Below, in pieces: positions 45,495 to 54,766 of a stretch of DNA of 64,000 nucleotides. The DNA is taken from contig NZ_VISL01000001.1 in assembly GCF_007827465.1 (NCBI RefSeq), positions 129,001 to 193,000 of the forward strand, given 5' to 3'. Under the pieces are notes generated by a model. That model ran no database searches, had not been told where the DNA came from, and saw only the letters and a program-made list of their open reading frames with translations. The DNA comes from Dokdonia sp. Hel_I_53 (GTDB lineage Bacteria; Bacteroidota; Bacteroidia; Flavobacteriales; Flavobacteriaceae). Numbering within the stretch: the first letter of the stretch is position 1; each line of letters opens with the position of its first letter. A program made the translations under genes and the position numbers.

Positions 45495-46904
45495 TTAGTC
45501 TTTCAAAGTTAGTGTATCATCATCACCTAACGCTCTTTTTATAATCGCATCAGGAAGTGCTTTTTTTGCTTTGGCTCCCATCTTTTTGAGTCTTTCTACT
45601 CTTGTAATTAAATTTCCGTTGCCTTCTACAAGTTTATTCATGGCGGCTGAGTATCCTTGTTTTGCATCATCCATTTTTTTACCTACCGAAGTTAGATCAG
45701 TCACAAGCCCATGAAATTTATCGTATAAGGCCCCTGCTTGCTTAGCAATTTCTAAAGCATTTTGTTGCTGTTTTTCATTGTTCCACATGCTATCAATAGT
45801 GCGTAGAGTTGCTAGCAGGGTAGAAGGGGTAACAATAACAATATTTTTTTCAAATGCTTGATTGTATAATTGGTTGTCACTATTTATTGCGATGGCAAAT
45901 GCAGGCTCTATAGGAATAAAGAGTAGTACAAAATCTGGACTTTCTATTTGATAAAGGTCGTGGTAGTTTTTATCGCTAAGCTGTTGTACATGACGTTTAA
46001 GCGCGTTAATATGTTCTTTAAGGTGAGCGTCTCTTAAAATTTTATCATCCTCATTTACAAAACGCTCATAAGCTCTTAATGACACTTTGCTATCTACGAT
46101 CATCTTTTTATTATCGGGAAGATGGATCACGACATCTGGCAACACACGATTACCTTCTTCAGTAGTAAAACTCTGTTGCATAAAATACTCTCGATCTTTT
46201 TCAAGACCAGATTTTTCTAGTACGCGTTCTAGTACAAGTTCTCCCCAGTTACCCTGCATCTTACTATCACCTTTTAAAGCTTTGGTGAGGTTGCTGGCCT
46301 CTTTAGTCATTTGCTCATTAAGGGCTGTTAATCCTTTAATTTGCTCTCGAAGGGCAGAGGTTCTATCAATAGCTTCTTTATTTGTTTCTTCTACTCTTTT
46401 TTCAAAATGTTGAATTTTTTCTTGAAGGGGTTTGAGGATGATATCAAGATTTTGCTTGTTTTGTAAAGTAAATTTTGAAGATTTATCTTCCAGTATTTTT
46501 TGAGCTACAATTTCAAAGTCCTTGGTAAATTTTTCTTGAAGTTGCTGCAATTCCATATTTTTTTCTTCCATACGTAATTTTAGATTAGAAAAATCTACAT
46601 TACGTGCGGTCAGTTCATTTTGAAATTGATCTTTTTCTTCCCTCAAGTACGCAAGCTGCTTCTCATTAGCTGCTCTCAAGGCCGTGAGTTGTAGGTCTTT
46701 TTCTGCACGTATTTCTGAGATTTGATTTTCTGCTTTCGCGAAAGCGTCTTTACTCTCGGTCACGTTTAGTTGTGCTTGTGAAAGTCGTTCCTCTATACTA
46801 GAAAGCTCACCTTTCTTTTTAAGATTTGCAATAAAAAAACCTAGAGCGGCACCTATAAGAAGTGCGCCAGTAGCAATAAGTAAAAGGAGAAGAGATTCAT
46901 TCAT
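45495..46904 (-). CDS. rmuC: DNA recombination protein RmuC
   Basis: 469 residues. A membrane helix (about 4-25) is followed by a coiled coil (about 30-150) and the RmuC domain: GNWGELVLERVLEKSGLEKDREYF, LPDVVIHLPDNKKMIVDSKVSLRAYE and IVTPSTLLATLRTIDSMWNNEKQQ. The domain belongs to the PD-(D/E)XK nuclease superfamily (Asp in PDV, DSK). It is associated with limiting DNA rearrangement at inverted repeats. The palindrome at 46732 encodes AFAKA (54-58) in the coiled coil. Confidence 0.93.
   Translation of the reverse strand: MNESLLLLLIATGALLIGAALGFFIANLKKKGELSSIEERLSQAQLNVTESKDAFAKAENQISEIRAEKDLQLTALRAANEKQLAYLREEKDQFQNELTARNVDFSNLKLRMEEKNMELQQLQEKFTKDFEIVAQKILEDKSSKFTLQNKQNLDIILKPLQEKIQHFEKRVEETNKEAIDRTSALREQIKGLTALNEQMTKEASNLTKALKGDSKMQGNWGELVLERVLEKSGLEKDREYFMQQSFTTEEGNRVLPDVVIHLPDNKKMIVDSKVSLRAYERFVNEDDKILRDAHLKEHINALKRHVQQLSDKNYHDLYQIESPDFVLLFIPIEPAFAIAINSDNQLYNQAFEKNIVIVTPSTLLATLRTIDSMWNNEKQQQNALEIAKQAGALYDKFHGLVTDLTSVGKKMDDAKQGYSAAMNKLVEGNGNLITRVERLKKMGAKAKKALPDAIIKRALGDDDTLTLKD
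46732..46746. repeat. Palindrome copy, inside a gene (AFAKA frame)
   Basis: GCTTTCGCGAAAGCG in rmuC, read on the minus strand as DAFAKAE within the coiled coil. Confidence 0.95.
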
Positions 46905-46936
46905 ACTGTAAATATAAAAAGAACCTAACGCAATAA

Positions 46937-47728
46937 TTACTCTAAATCAAATCGTTTTTGAACAGTATTAAAGGTAATATGTTTACTTGGAAATAAGGAG
47001 CTGAATATATCTGTCTTTATTAGATTTTCTGGTGAGTCCATAAAAACACCTTCTTTGTGTAGCACAATAAGAGAGTCACATCTCTCAATAGCGTATTCTA
47101 TATCGTGTGTAGAAAAAAGTACGGTCTTATTTTGATCGTGTGCAATGCTTGCTAGAAGCTTTAGTAAAGATGCTTTGTGATGTAAGTCAAGATGTGATAG
47201 TGGTTCATCTAGCAACATTACATCTGTGTCTTGAGCGAGTGCTCTCGCTATAAGAACGCGTTGTAATTGTCCATCACTAAGTTCTGAGCATTTTTTATGT
47301 CTAATAGTATATGTTTCGGTAACATGTAATGCTTCTTTTATGTGAGTAAGGTCTACTTTATTTAAAGTCCCTATCCAATTGGTATAAGGTTGCCGTCCCA
47401 ATCCAACAAGCTCAGAAACACTCAAGTTTTTTGAAGTGTTTTCTTGTGTGAGTACAACACTTATTTTTTTTGCAACAGTCAAGTTGTCTAGAGTTGTTAA
47501 AGGTTTTTGATTTAAAAAAATTGTTCCAGCAAGTGGTGGTTGTAACCCAGAAAGTGTACGTAGTAACGTAGACTTACCAGAGCCATTGATACCTATTAGA
47601 CCAGTGAGAGTACTTTTTTTTAAATCAAAAGAGATATTATCTAAAATCCTGCTTTGAGATTTTTTTGTAACGTATCCTACAGAGAGACCTTTTGTGGTTA
47701 GTGTACTATGTAATGTGCTTTTTTTCAT
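46937..47728 (-). CDS. btuD: Cobalamin ABC transporter ATP-binding protein
   Basis: 263 residues. Walker A GINGSGKST (45-53), signature LSDGQLQRVLIARAL, Walker B VMLLDEPLSHLD and the switch His in FSTHDIE. It belongs to the FecE/BtuD class of importers. It overlaps the permease gene by one base and is divergent from the riboswitch-controlled receptor; these neighbours point to B12, though iron-chelate import is the alternative when only the sequence is considered. Confidence 0.85.
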   Translation of the reverse strand: MKKSTLHSTLTTKGLSVGYVTKKSQSRILDNISFDLKKSTLTGLIGINGSGKSTLLRTLSGLQPPLAGTIFLNQKPLTTLDNLTVAKKISVVLTQENTSKNLSVSELVGLGRQPYTNWIGTLNKVDLTHIKEALHVTETYTIRHKKCSELSDGQLQRVLIARALAQDTDVMLLDEPLSHLDLHHKASLLKLLASIAHDQNKTVLFSTHDIEYAIERCDSLIVLHKEGVFMDSPENLIKTDIFSSLFPSKHITFNTVQKRFDLE

Positions 47729-48753
47729 TAAAACAGTACTTTCTTTTTACGAACTAATAACCAAATAACTACTGGAGCACCTAATAATGCAGAAATTGCA
47801 TTAATGGGTAATGTATATTGGCTATAAGGAACTTGTGCAAGCGTATCACAAAGGAGCATAAGTATTGCACCTCCTATCATTACAGCGGGCAATAAGATAA
47901 CATGATTTGCTGTAGGTATGACTTGTCTTATAAGGTGTGGAACCGCAAGACCTATAAACGCAATAGGGCCTGCAAAGGCCGTAATACTTCCTGCTAAGAG
48001 GCTTGTGGAAATAATAATAGTAAGTCTTGTCCTAGAAAATTTTAGCCCTAATGTTTTTGCATACATATCACCTAACAATAGAGTGTTAAGTGATTTTAAG
48101 CTTAGGATGGATAAAAAAATACCTATAACAAAACAACCAGTAAGTATATAAACTCCACGCCACGAAAGATCCCCTAAACTGCCAAAAGACCAAAAAATAA
48201 AACGCTGCAGCTCTTCAGCTTTACTAAAATAAGAGAGTACACTCACAACCGCACTTGTGATACTCCCTACCATGAGTCCGATTATAAGAAGAGCCATAGT
48301 ATCACGCACCCGAGATGCAACTGATAACACAATGAGCAACACGGAAGCACTACCAACACTTGATGCCAAAATCAATCCCCATTTTCCCGAAATATATATT
48401 GAGGAAATACCAATGGCAGTGCCACCCAGAATATACAAAGCTACTCCTAAACTGGCTCCACTACTAATACCAAGTACAAAAGGACCAGCAAGTGGGTTTC
48501 TAAACAGCGTTTGCATTAATAAACCCGCTACAGCAAGTCCTGCACCAGCTATGACAGCTGTTATAGCTTTAGGTAATCTATAGTCTAAGAGGATATATTC
48601 CCAAGACTTCTTTGACAACTCACCACCGGTAAAACCTTCAAAAATTTCATTTATAGGAATGTGTACAGACCCTAGACTTAAATTGAGAAAAAAACTAAGT
48701 AGTAGTACTAAAGTCAATCCTATAAAGCAATATGTATATGTAGATTTACTCAT
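47728..48753 (-). CDS. btuC: Cobalamin ABC transporter permease
   Basis: 341 residues of the FecCD/BtuC family with about ten hydrophobic segments. Landmarks are YRLPKAITAVIAGAGLAVAGLLMQTLFRNPLAGPFVLGISSGA and the coupling-helix region, AGPIAFIGLAVPHLIRQ. It forms the inner-membrane channel with the ATPase dimer. It overlaps the binding-protein gene by 8 bp and the ATPase gene by 1 bp, a tightly coupled operon. Confidence 0.88.
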   Translation of the reverse strand: MSKSTYTYCFIGLTLVLLLSFFLNLSLGSVHIPINEIFEGFTGGELSKKSWEYILLDYRLPKAITAVIAGAGLAVAGLLMQTLFRNPLAGPFVLGISSGASLGVALYILGGTAIGISSIYISGKWGLILASSVGSASVLLIVLSVASRVRDTMALLIIGLMVGSITSAVVSVLSYFSKAEELQRFIFWSFGSLGDLSWRGVYILTGCFVIGIFLSILSLKSLNTLLLGDMYAKTLGLKFSRTRLTIIISTSLLAGSITAFAGPIAFIGLAVPHLIRQVIPTANHVILLPAVMIGGAILMLLCDTLAQVPYSQYTLPINAISALLGAPVVIWLLVRKKKVLF

Positions 48754-49924
48754 CTAAAGGAGTAAAAAATATAGAAGATTTAGGCATTTGTTCTGGATGT
48801 AATATACTTACTAAATCTTCTAATACAAGATCTGGTCTATTAGGTGCAAGCTCGTAATATAAAACTCCGCCCTTAATCCCCTTTTGTTTAGCAAACGTAT
48901 AAATCCTTTTATTTTTAAAAGAATCAAACTCGCCATAAACTTTATTGTCACTTAATAATTTTGAATAGCTAGTATATTGTGCTGGCGCTATCCAAAATGC
49001 TGCATCTTGACCTTCATCTAATACAGCTTCAACACTCATCGTAATACTACCAGTACCAGCGGTTTGTGACCAAAGGTAATTTCCGCCCGCATCATCTATA
49101 ATTTTTGCTTGCCAACTTTCTCCGTTAGGTACATACCAAACGTCTTTATACATAGCACCACTTAAAACAGTAGGTTTGTCAACAATTTTTTTGGCTTTTT
49201 CTTTCGTTGATAAGTAATTTCTTTCAATCCTCTTGAAAATACTATCTGCCTCATGTGCTTTGTTATACAGCGCGCCAAAAAATTTAATCCATTCAGCTTT
49301 TCCAAGTGGATGGGTTTCTACCCAATCACCATTATAAATTACGGGTATTTTAGCATTTTGTAGCGTATTTAAAGTTTTATTTTCACCTTCTACTCCAAAG
49401 GACACCACCACATCTGGCGATAGCTCTATTACAAGTTCTGTGTTGAGAGATTCATTATATCCTACTTCTTTGATTAAATTTTGATCAATACGCTTTCGCG
49501 AAAGCGGACTCGAAATGTAATCTAACCCTGGAAACCCAACTAATGTTTGCGCTACGCCCAACGTTTCTAGTGAAGGAATATGTGTAGTAGAGGTAACAAT
49601 TATAGACTGGATAGGGGTGATTAGAGTTTGATCAATGCGGTTACTATTTTTTAGAGAATCTGCAAGTTGAGTATTATTTGAGTCATTTAGAAGCGCATAT
49701 GAATATACCTTGTCAGAACCTGGGAAAGCCTTGGTAATATCAAGTATGGTATAATCTTTATATGAAGTGATGTTAAAGCCCTCTGCGTAGGTAACTGCAT
49801 TTTCTAATTGTACAGACTCCACTGTTGAAGATGTTTCTTTAATGGGTTCACTCTGCTGCTTACAACTTAATAGTTGTAAATTAATTAAAAGTAGAATAAC
49901 AGGTGCTAGAACCATTTTTTTCAT
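48746..49924 (-). CDS. btuF: Cobalamin-binding lipoprotein of the ABC transporter
   Basis: 392 residues. Lipobox LLSC (Cys21). The periplasmic-binding fold of the TroA/BtuF class is seen: IIVTSTTHIPSLETLGVAQTLVGF, LVIELSPDVVVSFG, IPVIYNGDWVETHPLGKAEWIKFFGALY. It hands B12 from the periplasm to BtuCD. The palindrome at 49491 encodes LSRKR in a loop after residue 140. Its start faces the riboswitch region. Confidence 0.85.
   Translation of the reverse strand: MKKMVLAPVILLLINLQLLSCKQQSEPIKETSSTVESVQLENAVTYAEGFNITSYKDYTILDITKAFPGSDKVYSYALLNDSNNTQLADSLKNSNRIDQTLITPIQSIIVTSTTHIPSLETLGVAQTLVGFPGLDYISSPLSRKRIDQNLIKEVGYNESLNTELVIELSPDVVVSFGVEGENKTLNTLQNAKIPVIYNGDWVETHPLGKAEWIKFFGALYNKAHEADSIFKRIERNYLSTKEKAKKIVDKPTVLSGAMYKDVWYVPNGESWQAKIIDDAGGNYLWSQTAGTGSITMSVEAVLDEGQDAAFWIAPAQYTSYSKLLSDNKVYGEFDSFKNKRIYTFAKQKGIKGGVLYYELAPNRPDLVLEDLVSILHPEQMPKSSIFFTPLDE
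49491..49506. repeat. Palindrome copy, inside a gene (LSRKR frame)
   Basis: Perfect 16-mer in btuF, translated as SPLSRKRID. Confidence 0.95.
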
Positions 49925-49996
49925 AGTTCAAAAATAGCATTTATGAAATAAGAAATAGACTCCTCATTTTAAATGTTATTTTCTTTACTGTTTATT

Positions 49997-50030
49997 TTGC
50001 AAATAGACACATAGAAGTTAGTTATATTTG
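49997..50030 (+). promoter_or_regulatory. Promoter of the riboswitch-btuB-btuG unit
   Basis: TTG at 49997-49999 and TATATTTG at 50023-50030, 23 bases apart, fit the Bacteroidota promoter. Transcription would begin a few bases later, just before the riboswitch. Confidence 0.6.
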
Positions 50031-50040
50031 CCTTGAAATT

Positions 50041-50225
50041 TTTGGTTCTGATACACTTCACAAGTGTTGAAGATTAAAAGGGAATTCCGTCAATAATCGG
50101 AAGCTGTTCCCGCAACTGTGAGCTAAGTCCTTGAAAGGGCTAGTTGCAAATACATAACCACTGTCTTAAGGTGTAAAGATGGGAAGGTGCAACAAAAGCA
50201 AGCCAGGAGACCTGCCATGATTGAA
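50041..50225 (+). promoter_or_regulatory. Cobalamin riboswitch
   Basis: The B12 box AGCCAGGAGACCTGCC is at 50201-50216. Upstream are other conserved parts in order: AAAAGGGAAT (50077 on), GAAGCTGTTCCCGCAACTGT (about 50100-50119), ACCACTG and GGGAAGG. It senses adenosylcobalamin or a related form and represses the downstream receptor genes when B12 is plentiful. Together with 49925-50040 and the leader it fills the 342-base gap before the receptor; no gene is seen there. Confidence 0.97.
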
Positions 50226-50237
50226 CATAAAATCCAG

Positions 50238-50258
50238 CGACTTTCGGGTAAAAAGTCG
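50238..50258 (+). promoter_or_regulatory. Hairpin next to the btuB start, likely expression platform
   Basis: CGACTTT pairs with AAAGTCG around a 7-base loop; the ATG is at 50267. There is no T-run, so control of translation initiation is more likely than transcription termination. Confidence 0.5.
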
Positions 50259-50266
50259 GTAGATGA

Positions 50267-52138
50267 ATGAAAGATATATTTACAATTTTAATCTTTGTGC
50301 TTTGTATTACAAGTGCAACTTCCCAAATAGATACTCTGCAGTACCTGCCAGAGGTGATTCTCAGTGACATAAAGTTACAGAAGCATAGTACAGGAGTTTC
50401 TATACACACGATTACAGATAGTATCATAAAAGGATCTAAAACTTCTCTAACAGAAATACTTAGTGCAAATAGTTTAATTTATTTTAAAGATAATGGGCCT
50501 GGTGGTGTTTCCTCACCATCATTTAGAGGCACAAGTGCGCAACAGACTGCGGTTGTTTGGAACGGTATTAATGTAAATAGTCAATTAACAGGACAGACGG
50601 ATTTCAATACGATTTCTTCTAGAAATTATAGTAACATTACTGTTAGGTCAGGTGGTGGAAGTATTATATATGGATCTGGCGCAGTAGGAGGAAGTGTTCA
50701 TTTAGAAAATAAAATATCTTTTAATAAAGCAAATACAACCAGTATAATAGCAGGGTACGGGAGTTTCAATACAAAGGTTGCGGCAGCAAAAACAATAGTT
50801 GCTAAGGAAAAAATATATGTAGATCTTGGAGTGGATTATCAGTCTAGTGACAATGATTTCAAATATTTAGAATCTGATAGGCGTAATGAAAATGGCTCTT
50901 TTGAAAATTTAGATGCTAGTTTAAATTTTGGCTATACGTTATCCTCCTCCTTAGTCTCTAAAAATGTCGTAAAATTCCATCATAATACGTACGTAGGGGA
51001 CCGTAATTTTTCTGGTACTCTTACCGCACCTAGTGATGATGCTTATGAAGATAGGACGTCAAAGACACTAGCTATTTGGGATCAAAAACGATCTGATTAT
51101 AAAGGATCACTTAAAATTGGGCATATTTTTGAGCAATTTAAATACTTTGCAAACAATGATAATAAGGATCAATATAGTTTAGGTAAATCAAGTAGGTATG
51201 TAGCACACTACGATGGGGCTATACGTATAGATAATTCTAAAAATCTAACACTTTCTGGAGAGTTTAATGCTATTTCTGGAGATGGTAGTTCTATCGAAAA
51301 ATCTTCAAGAAAAAGTACTTCTGCCATTGCCTTGTGGAAGCATAGGCTAAATGACCAGCTTAATTACGAGTTACAAATGAGGCAAGAATTTATAGACAAC
51401 TACAAGAGTCCTTTTTTGTTAAGTCTAGGGGTAGAATACGCTTTCGCGAAAGCAAATAAAAACCCGCGCTATATCCTCTCCTTGAACGCTTCACGGAACT
51501 ATAGAATTCCTACATTTAATGATCTCTATTGGGAGGGTGCGGGTTCCATGGGTAATATTAATCTGCTACCAGAAACCAGTTTGCAAGTCGATGTAGGACA
51601 GAAATTAAACTTTAAAGAAGTACTACTTGATCTTAGAGGTTATTATATACAAACTAAAGATCTTATAAGATGGCAACCCAATACGAGTGGGATTTGGATT
51701 CCAGTTAATATTGCCGATGCAAAACATTATGGTATTGAATTTTCAGGAACCTATCATATACAATTAGGTAAACATTACTTTGAAACAGATGTGAGGTATG
51801 GTCATACGATCGCAAAAGATATATCTACAAATAAACAACTTATTTATGTGCCTAAACATAAGGCTACTTTTTCTATTACGCATAGATATAATTGGATACA
51901 GTTTTTTGCTCAGAATATAGTTCAAAGTAATGTATTTACTACTTCTGACCATACTGCTACTGTGAAGGGATACTATTTGATACATACTGGTTTAACAGCA
52001 AGTATATTAAATAAAAAAAATAATAAGATGTCTATTACGGCTAGATTAAATAATGCACTCAATACAAATTATGAAACAGTCGCTTTTAGACCTAATCCAG
52101 GTCAAAATTTATTAATACAAACCACTTATACATTTTAA
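50267..52138 (+). CDS. btuB: TonB-dependent cobalamin receptor
   Basis: 623 residues. Signal peptide (about 1-19, ending TSATSQ). The plug domain has LTEILSANSLIYFKDNGPGG, SFRGTSAQQTAVVWNGINVNS and the VRSGGGSIIYGSGAVGGSV block, then a 22-strand-type barrel ending in an aromatic residue (TTYTF). It imports B12 across the outer membrane using TonB energy. The assignment rests on the riboswitch, the BtuG-like gene and the BtuFCD operon. The palindrome at 51439 encodes AFAKA in an outer or turn segment (VEYAFAKANKN). Confidence 0.92.
   Translation: MKDIFTILIFVLCITSATSQIDTLQYLPEVILSDIKLQKHSTGVSIHTITDSIIKGSKTSLTEILSANSLIYFKDNGPGGVSSPSFRGTSAQQTAVVWNGINVNSQLTGQTDFNTISSRNYSNITVRSGGGSIIYGSGAVGGSVHLENKISFNKANTTSIIAGYGSFNTKVAAAKTIVAKEKIYVDLGVDYQSSDNDFKYLESDRRNENGSFENLDASLNFGYTLSSSLVSKNVVKFHHNTYVGDRNFSGTLTAPSDDAYEDRTSKTLAIWDQKRSDYKGSLKIGHIFEQFKYFANNDNKDQYSLGKSSRYVAHYDGAIRIDNSKNLTLSGEFNAISGDGSSIEKSSRKSTSAIALWKHRLNDQLNYELQMRQEFIDNYKSPFLLSLGVEYAFAKANKNPRYILSLNASRNYRIPTFNDLYWEGAGSMGNINLLPETSLQVDVGQKLNFKEVLLDLRGYYIQTKDLIRWQPNTSGIWIPVNIADAKHYGIEFSGTYHIQLGKHYFETDVRYGHTIAKDISTNKQLIYVPKHKATFSITHRYNWIQFFAQNIVQSNVFTTSDHTATVKGYYLIHTGLTASILNKKNNKMSITARLNNALNTNYETVAFRPNPGQNLLIQTTYTF
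51439..51453. repeat. Palindrome copy, inside a gene (AFAKA frame)
   Basis: CGCTTTCGCGAAAGC in btuB. Confidence 0.95.
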
Positions 52139-52146
52139 AACTAGTT

Positions 52147-53199
52147 ATGAAATTAAAAATTCTATTTATTACAATTACTGCTTTACTAATTTACTCTTGT
52201 GAAAATGATGATATTCCAGATTTTGAACCACTTGGTGACTATCAATATGGACTTCTTATAACAAATCAAGGTCCATTTAATAATGGTTTTGGTTCTGTGT
52301 CTTACGTTGATCCAAACTTATCAGAAGCAGAGAATACAATTTTTCAAAATGTAAATGAAGACAACCTAGGTAATGTTATAAATGCTATAGGCTTTTATGA
52401 AAACAAAGCTTATGTCGTTGCTAATGTGAGTAATCGTATCACCGTTGTAGATAGGTTTACCTTTACAGAAATGGGCCGTATTGAAGATGGTTTAAATAAT
52501 CCAAGATTTTTTCAAGCTGTAAATGGAAAAGGTTATGTGTCAAATTGGGGGGATCCTAATAATCCATCAGACGATTATATAGCTGTGATTGATCTTGATA
52601 CTAATGAAATAATTAAAGAAATCACCGTAAGCGAGGGTCCAGAAAAAATTGCTAGGGCAGGTTCTGTTGTGTATGTACTGCATCAAGGTGGCTATAATGT
52701 GAATAATGAAGTCTCAGTTATAGATACCCTCTCGGACGAAATTATTTCTACATTATCAATAGGAGATGTTCCTAACAGTTACGATTTTGATGCACAAGGT
52801 AATTTGTGGATTTTGTCTGGTGGAGCACCATCATATACTGGTGAAGAAACGAACGGAAGTATTTCTGTTATTAGTACCACTTCAAACGAAGTTTCTGAAA
52901 CATTTAATTTTGATACAACAGTGCACCCTAGTGCTTTAAATATCGAAAACGGTAATGTATATTATTATAACAATGGTGAAGTATATGAAGGGAATAGCTT
53001 TGACTTCGAGGTTCCTACTGAATCTATATTAAGTGGCCTCAATTTCTTTAACATGAAAGTTTCTGGCAATGCCATTTTAGGCGTCGATGCTGGGGATTTT
53101 AATAGTAACGGGGAGCTGGTGATCTATAACCTTAGCTCTTTGAGAATTTTCAATACCATAGAACTAGGAGTTATTCCAGACCAAATTTATTTGAACTAA
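52147..53199 (+). CDS. btuG: Surface beta-propeller lipoprotein, BtuG-like
   Basis: 350 residues. Lipobox IYSC (Cys18) followed by acidic residues (ENDD), a mark of surface export in Bacteroidota. The rest is a beta-propeller of YVTN/YncE type: repeats such as VIDLDTNEIIKEITVSEGPEKIA and VIDTLSDEIISTLSIGDVPNSY. In Bacteroides, BtuG is a seven-bladed propeller that binds B12 with extreme affinity and caps BtuB. Position 8 bp after btuB, under the same riboswitch, supports that role here. Confidence 0.85.
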   Translation: MKLKILFITITALLIYSCENDDIPDFEPLGDYQYGLLITNQGPFNNGFGSVSYVDPNLSEAENTIFQNVNEDNLGNVINAIGFYENKAYVVANVSNRITVVDRFTFTEMGRIEDGLNNPRFFQAVNGKGYVSNWGDPNNPSDDYIAVIDLDTNEIIKEITVSEGPEKIARAGSVVYVLHQGGYNVNNEVSVIDTLSDEIISTLSIGDVPNSYDFDAQGNLWILSGGAPSYTGEETNGSISVISTTSNEVSETFNFDTTVHPSALNIENGNVYYYNNGEVYEGNSFDFEVPTESILSGLNFFNMKVSGNAILGVDAGDFNSNGELVIYNLSSLRIFNTIELGVIPDQIYLN

Positions 53200-53223
53200 T
53201 AGTCTCAAGTAAATAATAATTAT

Positions 53224-53261
53224 AAAAAAATGGCGAGCATTTCTGCTCGCCATTTTTTTAA
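53224..53261. terminator. Bidirectional terminator
   Basis: ATGGCGAGCA / TGCTCGCCAT with a TTTC loop, flanked by A-run and T-run, between the convergent btuG and S41 protease genes. Confidence 0.92.
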
Positions 53262-53270
53262 ATGTATTTT

Positions 53271-54716
53271 TTATTCTATACTCGGCTCGGTAATCATGCG
53301 TTGGTATAAAGCCTCTGTTTGCTCATTATCAAATAGAGTAGGAGTGTGTTCGCCATTATAGATCTTGCTCAAGCTTCTACCATTTAAAATAGCATTTATT
53401 GCAGCATCGAGTAATGGTTCTCCAGGTTCACCTAAGGTTCCATACGTTCTGAAGTTCTCTACAATTTCTATTTCAGGAGTAAATCCATCAAAGTAATCAG
53501 TTAGGCCATTTGCATTTACAGATTTGAAAGTTAGCGGTAGCATTACGTATCTATGATTTGGGTTTGCATTAGCGCGTCTAAAGTCTGGAGCATCATATAA
53601 TAAAAAAGAGCCTTCAAATTTTCCAGTCGTATTGGTTCCTATTTGTATCACCTCAATATAAGGATTTAGTCCACTTATAATGAGTTCACTCGCAGAGGCA
53701 GTGCGATTTGTTGTAAGAATGTAAACCTTATTTAAACCGAGGCTATTAATGCTAGCGCCACTAGCTGAAGAGCCTAAGTTGTTATTGAAGTATCTTATTG
53801 TTTCGTTATCTGGATTTCTATCTGCATTATATTGCTGGGTGATAAATTCTTGTCCTTCAAATTGACCTGTAATCATAGTAGAAAGATCATTAGCCGTTTC
53901 TACAGAACCTCCACCATTGTATCTTAAGTCTAGAATAAGATCAGTAACTCCTGCGTTTTGAAATTGTGCAAAAGCCTCATTGAGTGCCGGGTCAAACTCA
54001 TTTGTAAAGCTAGTATAGTGTAAATAACCTACAGACTCGCCGTCTACATTAAGAACTTTTGTTGTATGAACAGGGTTAATGGTAAGCTCTGTTTTATTTA
54101 ATACGATTTCTTCTCCAGTTAATGTGAAACCATTAGTGTCATCAAATGTGGCTAAGCTTATAGAATAAGTTTCTGGAGAGAAGAACTCAATGAAACTTGT
54201 ATCAGAAGTAATTGCACTCCCAGAAGGATCTTGTAATGCAAAACCATCAACCATCGTAAATAACATTCCTCTTTCAACACCTGCTTGATCTGCTGGACTA
54301 TCATTTACTACATATCTAACTGCTCCAAAAGCCTTAGTATCATCTGTAGGGTCTATAAACAGTGAGAAATTCATCCCGTTTGAGGTTCTAATTCCAGAAA
54401 GTGCATTCTCCAATTCAATGTAATCGCTTCTTAAAACGCTAAAACGATCTCTTGGTGAAATTAAAGCATCAAATGTAGCTTCTGGAGATTCAAACTGAGC
54501 TAAATATTCTAGTCGTTCATTTTCAGTGTCAAAAAAGTCGTTTGCCAGCTCTGGTACATCTGCTTTATATAGAGACCATATGTTGAGGCCTCTATATATG
54601 AAATCTGATATTTCAAGAGTACTAGCAGGTCTTATAATATCATCAAGATCGTCATCGCAGCTTGAAAAAATAAGTAAGCCACAAATGGCAAGTAACAATG
54701 GGGATTTTTTTATCAT
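53271..54716 (-). CDS. S41 family (tail-specific) peptidase, lipoprotein
   Basis: 481 residues. Lipobox FSSC (Cys20) followed by DDDLDD, so it is probably surface exposed. A PDZ-like segment (DSPADQAGVERGMLFTMVDG) precedes the S41 catalytic region: LILDLRYNGGGSVETANDL, the serine in TNRTASASELIISGL, and a Lys in NTTGKFEGS. It would cut unfolded or tagged proteins outside the cytoplasm. Confidence 0.88.
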   Translation of the reverse strand: MIKKSPLLLAICGLLIFSSCDDDLDDIIRPASTLEISDFIYRGLNIWSLYKADVPELANDFFDTENERLEYLAQFESPEATFDALISPRDRFSVLRSDYIELENALSGIRTSNGMNFSLFIDPTDDTKAFGAVRYVVNDSPADQAGVERGMLFTMVDGFALQDPSGSAITSDTSFIEFFSPETYSISLATFDDTNGFTLTGEEIVLNKTELTINPVHTTKVLNVDGESVGYLHYTSFTNEFDPALNEAFAQFQNAGVTDLILDLRYNGGGSVETANDLSTMITGQFEGQEFITQQYNADRNPDNETIRYFNNNLGSSASGASINSLGLNKVYILTTNRTASASELIISGLNPYIEVIQIGTNTTGKFEGSFLLYDAPDFRRANANPNHRYVMLPLTFKSVNANGLTDYFDGFTPEIEIVENFRTYGTLGEPGEPLLDAAINAILNGRSLSKIYNGEHTPTLFDNEQTEALYQRMITEPSIE

Positions 54717-54766
54717 AGTATTTCAAATATAATTAACTAACGTAAAAGTTACCTATTTCTGTTAAA

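Noticed and set aside
50238..50258. Hairpin before btuB as an intrinsic terminator
   Set aside because: The stem is short and is followed by GTAGATGAATG rather than a T-run.
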